Origin: an uncultured Gammaproteobacteria bacterium
Lineage (GTDB): Bacteria; Pseudomonadota; Gammaproteobacteria; Magnimaribacterales; D2472
Assembly: GCA_913050015.1 (NCBI GenBank)
Contig: CAJXAZ010000009.1
Location: forward strand, 1-28,137
Reading direction: 5' to 3'
DNA length: 28,137 nucleotides
This document shows, one piece after another, positions 23,466 through 28,137 of this stretch. The position numbers and the translations under genes are program-made. Numbering within the stretch: the first letter of the stretch is position 1; every line of letters begins with the position of its first letter. Under the pieces are notes generated by a model that worked only from the letters and a program-made list of their open reading frames with translations, did no database searches and had not been told where the DNA came from.

Positions 23466-24946
23466 TTCTGATTTTTTATTGGAACTAGCGTTATTTTCCT
23501 TTCTTCAGGGAGGACATTTGCTATCTTAACAATAATATTTTGACCGAGCCTATAAGTTCTTCCTGATTTTTTCCCTTTAAGCATATTTGCCTCTCTATCA
23601 AAAAAATATCTATCTTTAGGAAGATCAGTTACATGTATTAATCCAGAGACATAAAAATTATCTATTTCAGCAAAAAGACCAAAATCTGCTGCTCCAGTTA
23701 CTACTGCGTTGAACTCTTCCCCAATATGTTTTTTTAGAAAATAACAAATCATCTGTTGCGTGACCTGTCTTGAAGATTTTTCAGCCAATCTTTCAAGATC
23801 AGACATCTCGGCACAATCTGCTTCTATCTCATCTTTATCAAAAACTGTATTTTCTTTTTTTAAGATATTTTTTATCATCCTATGAGTCATCAAATCAGGG
23901 TATCTTCTGATCGGAGATGTGAAATGTGAATACCTTTCTAGCTGAAGGCCAAAATGACCAATTTCTTTTGTGGAGTACTCAGCTCTTTTCAAGCTTTGAA
24001 GAACAACTGTTTGAAGTACTTTATCAAGCTTATGTTCTTTTGCATGTCCCAAACATTGATTTACTAGCTCAAGAGGGCTCTTTTTAAAAGATTTAGAAAA
24101 TCCTTTTAATGAGAAAAAAGTCTTTAAGCTTTCTAACTTAACATTATCAGGCTCTTCATGATTTCTATAAACACCAAATTTATAGTGTTTCTTCATAAAA
24201 TTTGCAGCAGAGACATTTGCAGCTAACATAGCTTCTTCTATCATTTGATGAGCATATAGCCTGCTAGGCAATGTTATTTCTTCGACACTTCCATTGTCAT
24301 CTATTTTTAATAATGGCTCTTGTCCTTCAATCTCCAGCGCACCTCTATGACTTCTTTTTACTAAGAGTTTCTTAGTAAGAGTATGTAGACATTGTATTGA
24401 GGTCTTAACCGTATCAGGGAGTTCGTTATTAGGGTTCTCTAAGTGATTTTCAACTTCTATATATGTCATTCTTCTATGAGATTTAATTCTAGCTTCAAAA
24501 AATTCATAAGATTCTTTTTCACCATCAGCTGCAAAAGCTATCTTGCATACTAATACGTTTCTTATTTCATTTGGAACAAGAGAGCAGAGACCATTAGATA
24601 TTTTCTCAGGAAGCATTGGTATCACTTTCGATGGAAAATAAATAGATGTTCCTCTTTCTATAGCTTCTTTATTAATTGCTGTTCCAGGTCTTACTATCTC
24701 AGCCACATCAGCTATTGCTACGTGGAGTTCTATCGAAGATTTCTTTTGTTCGCAGTAAATAGCATCATCAAAATCTTTTGCATCTGCACCATCTATAGTT
24801 ATAAATGGCATGTTGGTTAAGTCTTTTCTAGGTAGATTCTCATCAAGAGAAACTTTATCTAGTTCTTTTTCTATCTGGTCATTCCACTCATAAGGAAGAT
24901 AATTCTCTTCTATTACCTGGGATATTGTCGTATCTATGTGATTCAT
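23462..24946 (-). CDS. rnr: RNase R-type 3'-5' exoribonuclease lacking N-terminal OB domains
   Basis: Processive hydrolytic exoribonuclease of the RNB (RNase II/R) family that degrades structured RNA. The RNB catalytic domain starts almost at once: FITIDGADAKDFDDAIYC gives the metal-binding Asp residues 52, 58, 60 and 61, followed by GTSIYFPSKVIPMLPEKISN and the late signature HFGLQLERYSHFTSPIRRYPDLMTHRMI. An S1 domain ends the protein (about 405-490, GLFAEIDNFYVSGLIHVTDL). It has 494 residues against about 813 in E. coli RNase R: the HTH and two cold-shock domains and the Lys-rich tail are absent. The first 45 residues align with the linker just before the RNB domain of RNase R. Upstream are only 62 bases before the receptor gene. 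The ribosome binding site is weak. Confidence 0.9.
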   Translation of the reverse strand: MNHIDTTISQVIEENYLPYEWNDQIEKELDKVSLDENLPRKDLTNMPFITIDGADAKDFDDAIYCEQKKSSIELHVAIADVAEIVRPGTAINKEAIERGTSIYFPSKVIPMLPEKISNGLCSLVPNEIRNVLVCKIAFAADGEKESYEFFEARIKSHRRMTYIEVENHLENPNNELPDTVKTSIQCLHTLTKKLLVKRSHRGALEIEGQEPLLKIDDNGSVEEITLPSRLYAHQMIEEAMLAANVSAANFMKKHYKFGVYRNHEEPDNVKLESLKTFFSLKGFSKSFKKSPLELVNQCLGHAKEHKLDKVLQTVVLQSLKRAEYSTKEIGHFGLQLERYSHFTSPIRRYPDLMTHRMIKNILKKENTVFDKDEIEADCAEMSDLERLAEKSSRQVTQQMICYFLKKHIGEEFNAVVTGAADFGLFAEIDNFYVSGLIHVTDLPKDRYFFDREANMLKGKKSGRTYRLGQNIIVKIANVLPEERKITLVPIKNQK

Positions 24947-24967
24947 TAAGAGAGTTTAGTTTAAATT

Positions 24968-24995
24968 CAATTAAAAAGGGCTCTAAGAGCCCTTT
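24968..24995 (-). terminator. Rho-independent terminator of the TonB-dependent receptor gene
   Basis: On the minus strand AAAGGGCTC, loop TTA, GAGCCCTTT forms a perfect 9-bp stem that runs straight into a T-rich tail (TTTTTAATT). It begins 13 bases after the receptor stop codon and lies before rnr, so it separates the two transcripts; rnr must then use a promoter in the last 25 or so bases or rely on readthrough. Confidence 0.8.
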
Positions 24996-25008
24996 AAGTT
25001 AGATTTTC

Positions 25009-27615
25009 TTAATGCTTAAATTCAATATTAATACCAATTATTCTTCCTCTTGGATCATGAACTCTGCTATCAAAACTAAAATCAGGAGCATCATATAATC
25101 TAGGAGCAGATTCATTAAAAATGTTACTTGCTGATAATTTAAGATTCAAATTTCCACGTCTCACTTCTGCTGATTTTGCAATTGAAAGATCAAATACTAA
25201 AAATGAGTCAACTTTATTTTTATACCCATAAGTCAATCCAAGACCTGTGATAGGGCGTTCATTATTATAGCCATCGACATGTCGGGCATTTAAATTAAAA
25301 TCATAATTTTTATAATTCCAATTCATAAAAGCATTAATCCTTTTTTTAGGCAATGAATGAGTATTAGCATCGTAATTAAATTTACCAACCCGGTTAATCA
25401 TTTCTATATGCTCTTCCTCGTTGTCATCCTCATAAGGCTCCGGAGTCAAAAATTTATTAATAGAAGTTCCCTTAATTGCAAATAATAAACTGCCTCTTTT
25501 TTTCAAATCAATCAAAGTTTCATAACTGATATCAACTCCAGAAACTTCAGTACTTTCTTCATTAAAGTAGCTCGTAGTTACTCCTATAAGGTCACCAGTA
25601 GAACTTCTTGTAATACTTGAGCCATTAGGATTTAAATTAAGCATAGCTTGAGCACTCTCCACCTCTATTCTATTTTTATAATCGATAATCCAGAAATCAA
25701 TGCTTAGTCTAGAGTTTGCATCATTGAAAATTATCCCAAGATTACTATTCTTAGATGTGGCTGGCTTTAGGTTTGGATTACCAATTAGTGCCTGTCTAAC
25801 AAATGGAGAATTTCCATTAAAATCTCTTACACTTCCTAGGTTGATATCACTCGAGAACATTTGGGCCATTGAAGGCATTGAAAAAGATGAACTTCTAGAT
25901 ACTCTAAGTGAAATCTTATCCGTCGGATCATACTTAAGAGATAATTTTGGATCAAAGGATGAGTCATTTCCAAAATCTTCAAATCTCCCAGCTACTCTCA
26001 CATCAATGCTATCTATAAATTCTTTTTCAATTTCAAAAAAACTAGCATATTTGTCTCTTGATTTAGATACGTTTTTCCCACCGCCTAAAAAGAACAAATC
26101 AGCAGTTTTTATTATCTTTCCGTCTTCATCAAACTCAGCTCTGCTCAACTCATCATATGAAATTTCTAAATACTCTTTATTTACTTGGACTCCATAAGCG
26201 ACTGAATAATCAGACCATAAATTAGATCTAAATATAAGATCTAAACTTTCCAAGCCAGCTTCTTTAGTAGAGGTCTCCGCACCTCTTACATAATCAATAA
26301 GTGCTTGTGAATTTTGAGATGAATCAAAAAGATTCCAAAATAGAAGATCTCCACCAGAAATACCCATAGTTGTTCCATTAATGGAATCTAAAAACCTAGA
26401 GTCAATTATGTCTGGTCTGATGTGATTGTTTGAATGATTGCTTTTAGTAAAAGAAAACTCCATATCTGTATGATCCGCAATAGAAGAATATATTGTTTGG
26501 CTGAGATGATATTGCTTAATATCTTTTGGTGAATTTGGAGAAGCAACCTCAGATCCTAAAGGACGACCAAACCATTTTACAGCCACATTAAAAGGGTTTC
26601 CTCCCTCATCGGGCTGGATCAATCTTGAAAGAAAAGGTAAAGCAGGATAGGAAGGTGATTGAGGATTATCATTTACATTTATATTCGAAGACATGAAGGT
26701 AAGTTCATATAAAAAATTATCTGCTTCATGCTTCAAGCTTGAATAAAACTTAATATGATCTTCATCATTGACTACGTTAAACCTATTCCCATACAAGAAG
26801 CCACAAGTTTTTGAGTTTGTTAAAACCCCTCCATTAGTTAAACAATTTGGATCTGGAATTTTTTGACCCTTAGAGTAATTACCTGCCCATATCCCAGAAG
26901 ATAATGAATCAGCCCCTAATATTAAAAATGACCTACCTAAACCACTTATTGCAAGCTCTGCAATTCCTGGTATTTCTGAAGCAGATAAAGGAGACCTTTT
27001 TAATATATTAAGCCCCAAGACATATGAGCCTTTGTTATATTTGGAGCCATATAGCATTCCTATCGTGGAGTCATTTTGATCATAATTTGATGTTCTTTGA
27101 TGACCAGCTTGAAATTTAAGCCCATCAAAATCTCTATATGTAATCATATTAACAACACCAGCAACTGCGTCAGAACCATAAAGAGAAGTAGCTCCTTCTT
27201 TTAATATTTCAACCTGTTTAAGGGCAATCTCCGGGATGATATTTGCGTCGATATATCCCTCTCCCTCATTTGATGGAGTGCCAGCAAAAGTTTGCCTTTT
27301 TGAGTTTATTAATAAAAGGGTTGATGAGTGATCTAGCCCTCTCAAGGTAATTGCCGCCATTCCCTGATCTACCCCATCCAAGGTATTTGCTTGAAAGTGT
27401 GAGCCAGAAGACGAACTAATATATTTACTTATTTCAGCAATATTAGATATATTGAAATTTTTATAATCATCTGCAGTGATAACGTCAACAGGAGAAGAAT
27501 CTTGTTCAGGATTTTTTAAAAGAGTTCCTGTTGTAATTAATTCTTCAATTTGTATATCTGAAGAAGCAAAAGATGATAATAATATTAAATAAATTAATCT
27601 GAGCTTTATATGCAT
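25009..27615 (-). CDS. TonB-dependent outer-membrane receptor
   Basis: Outer-membrane 22-strand barrel with a plug, importing a substrate with energy from TonB. It has 868 residues. A signal peptide of about 19 residues is followed by a TonB-box-like IEELITTGT, the plug domain (about 35-165: VDVITADDYKNF, ITLRGLDHSSTLLLINSKRQ, QVEILKEGATSLYGSDAVAGVVNMIT), then a long barrel ending ARGRIIGINIEFKH (seen as DPRGRIIGINIEFKH), with the aromatic third from the end. Two Cys residues flank a loop near LTNGGVLTNSKTCGFLYG. This plug style is shared by many receptors for organic substrates in marine bacteria, but the substrate cannot be assigned. The gene has its own promoter and terminator and is a likely client of the TonB operon at 13342-18568. 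Confidence 0.93.
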   Translation of the reverse strand: MHIKLRLIYLILLSSFASSDIQIEELITTGTLLKNPEQDSSPVDVITADDYKNFNISNIAEISKYISSSSGSHFQANTLDGVDQGMAAITLRGLDHSSTLLLINSKRQTFAGTPSNEGEGYIDANIIPEIALKQVEILKEGATSLYGSDAVAGVVNMITYRDFDGLKFQAGHQRTSNYDQNDSTIGMLYGSKYNKGSYVLGLNILKRSPLSASEIPGIAELAISGLGRSFLILGADSLSSGIWAGNYSKGQKIPDPNCLTNGGVLTNSKTCGFLYGNRFNVVNDEDHIKFYSSLKHEADNFLYELTFMSSNINVNDNPQSPSYPALPFLSRLIQPDEGGNPFNVAVKWFGRPLGSEVASPNSPKDIKQYHLSQTIYSSIADHTDMEFSFTKSNHSNNHIRPDIIDSRFLDSINGTTMGISGGDLLFWNLFDSSQNSQALIDYVRGAETSTKEAGLESLDLIFRSNLWSDYSVAYGVQVNKEYLEISYDELSRAEFDEDGKIIKTADLFFLGGGKNVSKSRDKYASFFEIEKEFIDSIDVRVAGRFEDFGNDSSFDPKLSLKYDPTDKISLRVSRSSSFSMPSMAQMFSSDINLGSVRDFNGNSPFVRQALIGNPNLKPATSKNSNLGIIFNDANSRLSIDFWIIDYKNRIEVESAQAMLNLNPNGSSITRSSTGDLIGVTTSYFNEESTEVSGVDISYETLIDLKKRGSLLFAIKGTSINKFLTPEPYEDDNEEEHIEMINRVGKFNYDANTHSLPKKRINAFMNWNYKNYDFNLNARHVDGYNNERPITGLGLTYGYKNKVDSFLVFDLSIAKSAEVRRGNLNLKLSASNIFNESAPRLYDAPDFSFDSRVHDPRGRIIGINIEFKH

Positions 27616-27625
27616 TGAAATTTGA

Positions 27626-27653
27626 ATTATAAAAAAGACATTCTACAAGACAA
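27626..27653 (-). promoter_or_regulatory. Sigma-70 promoter of the TonB-dependent receptor gene
   Basis: Reading the minus strand, TTGTCT (27653-27648) and a perfect TATAAT (27631-27626) are separated by 16 bases. The expected transcription start is near 27619, only a few bases before the ATG at 27615, so the mRNA would be leaderless or nearly so; no Shine-Dalgarno sequence is present. This is the best promoter match seen in the window. Confidence 0.55.
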
Positions 27654-27695
27654 TGTTTTCTTAAGGTAGTTGTGCCCGATTTTTATGAGTGTTTT

Positions 27696-28096
27696 TTAGT
27701 TATCGTGACAGGAGCAATCTGATTTTAAACAAATTTTATAATTATTAAAGTGAGAGTACGCAACAAAAAAAGAACCAATTAAGGTTAATCCTTTCTCTCC
27801 AAATTCTCCAAAAAAACTCTCACCTAGGAGAATTGCAGCAACAAGTATTGTTAATCCAAAAATACCTATTAGAAGAAAAGTTATAGTCTTATGGTTCTCA
27901 TACCCATGAGCTAAAGCAAAGATACTAATTGGGAGTGTTAATAATAATATTAAACTATGTATTAATTCGCTTTCTAAGGAAAACGATAAGAAACCAGCAG
28001 AAAGTATTATTAAAGAAGGAAAAAAAAGCAATGAATAACGCAAATCGTAGATAACATTATTGCCAATTTATCGGATGCTAATTGAGTGTTTATCAT
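27696..28096 (-). pseudogene. MerC-family membrane protein gene, apparently frameshifted at an 8-base homopolymer
   Basis: Four-helix inner-membrane protein of the MerC family (mercury uptake in mer operons; mostly unknown roles elsewhere). The downstream frame (27696-28043) encodes HSLILLLTLPISIFALAHGYENH, a GLTILVAA segment and LIGSFFVAYSHFNNYKICLKSDCSCH, the family's C-terminal His/Cys end. The N-terminal part lies in another frame: an ATG at 28096 reads MINTQLASDKLAIMLSTICV, then IHCFFF, which holds the expected CxxHC metal motif, and runs to a T8 tract (complement of 28020-28027). One more T there would join both frames into about 133 residues, normal for MerC. As written, the first frame stops just after the tract. 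It may be a real mutation, a sequencing error, or read by slippage. A TTG at 28043 would give a 115-residue protein without the CxxHC motif. Confidence 0.75.
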
Positions 28097-28116
28097 AAAT
28101 TTAATATAAATATCTT

Positions 28117-28137
28117 AAAACCCATTTATGTAATGGG
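28117..28137 (-). terminator. Candidate terminator of a gene beyond the right edge
   Basis: On the minus strand CCCATT, loop ACATA, AATGGG is followed by TTTT, a 6-bp stem plus T run. The stem reaches the last base of the window and may be longer outside it. It would end a minus-strand gene lying beyond the edge and precedes the MerC gene by about 20 bases, so the MerC gene's promoter must lie in the AT-rich stretch 28097-28120. Confidence 0.45.

Noticed and set aside
25700..26197. Open frame of 165 codons on the plus strand
   Set aside because: It is fully antisense to the barrel part of the TonB-dependent receptor, its product has no recognisable domain, and its Ser/Leu/Phe-rich make-up is what an AT-rich coding strand gives in reverse.
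1..28137. tRNA, rRNA, CRISPR array, insertion sequence, prophage or defence system
   Set aside because: I scanned gaps and gene content and saw no cloverleaf, repeat-spacer pattern, transposase, integrase or toxin-antitoxin pair; all gaps are short, the largest being 138 bases.

Overview
This window looks like chromosomal DNA from a small-genome, AT-rich gammaproteobacterium. The evidence is the visibly low GC content, very tight gene packing and gammaproteobacterial gene content and order (rpoH, trmB, hemW, rdgB, metW, metX, yggT, proC, yggS; argS next to an FtsN-like SPOR gene; lpxC next to secA). A surface-ocean oligotroph of the SAR86 type would fit the streamlining and the TonB-dependent transport genes, but this placement is an inference from style and has not been tested by phylogeny.

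Layout, left to right. (1) Positions 1-2288, plus strand: the 3' part of cysQ, then rpoH and trmB. (2) Positions 2285-10489, minus strand: a ten-gene string read efp, argS, SPOR/FtsN-like, yggS, proC, yggT, metX, metW, rdgB, hemW, with junctions that nearly all overlap by a few bases; it meets trmB tail to tail with a 4-base overlap. (3) Positions 10538-13203, plus strand: a lipoprotein M2 (ACE-like) metallopeptidase and a DUF1295 membrane protein joined at a TAATG junction. (4) Positions 13342-18568, plus strand: a six-gene TonB2-type energy-transduction operon (DUF3450 protein, long ExbB/TtpC-like protein, ExbB, ExbD, TonB, TPR protein). (5) Positions 18563-24946, minus strand: rnr, rlmB, lpxC, secA, folA. 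(6) Positions 25009-28096, minus strand: a large TonB-dependent outer-membrane receptor with its own promoter and terminator, preceded by a MerC-family membrane-protein gene that appears frameshifted in a homopolymer.

The genes work together mainly as housekeeping: translation (efp, argS, trmB, rlmB), heat-shock control (rpoH), RNA decay (rnr), secretion and envelope (secA, lpxC, SPOR protein), cofactor, amino-acid and nucleotide metabolism (hemW, yggS, proC, metX/metW, folA, rdgB, cysQ). The accessory theme is envelope transport: the TonB2-type operon supplies proton-motive energy, and the receptor about 6.4 kb downstream is a plausible client. No RNA gene, insertion sequence, prophage or CRISPR array was seen, and no stretch longer than 300 bases lacks a gene.

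The most useful oddities are the frameshifted MerC gene, an RNase R reduced to its catalytic and S1 parts, a hydrophobic insertion in CysQ, and a Cys-bracketed insertion in the TonB C-terminal domain.
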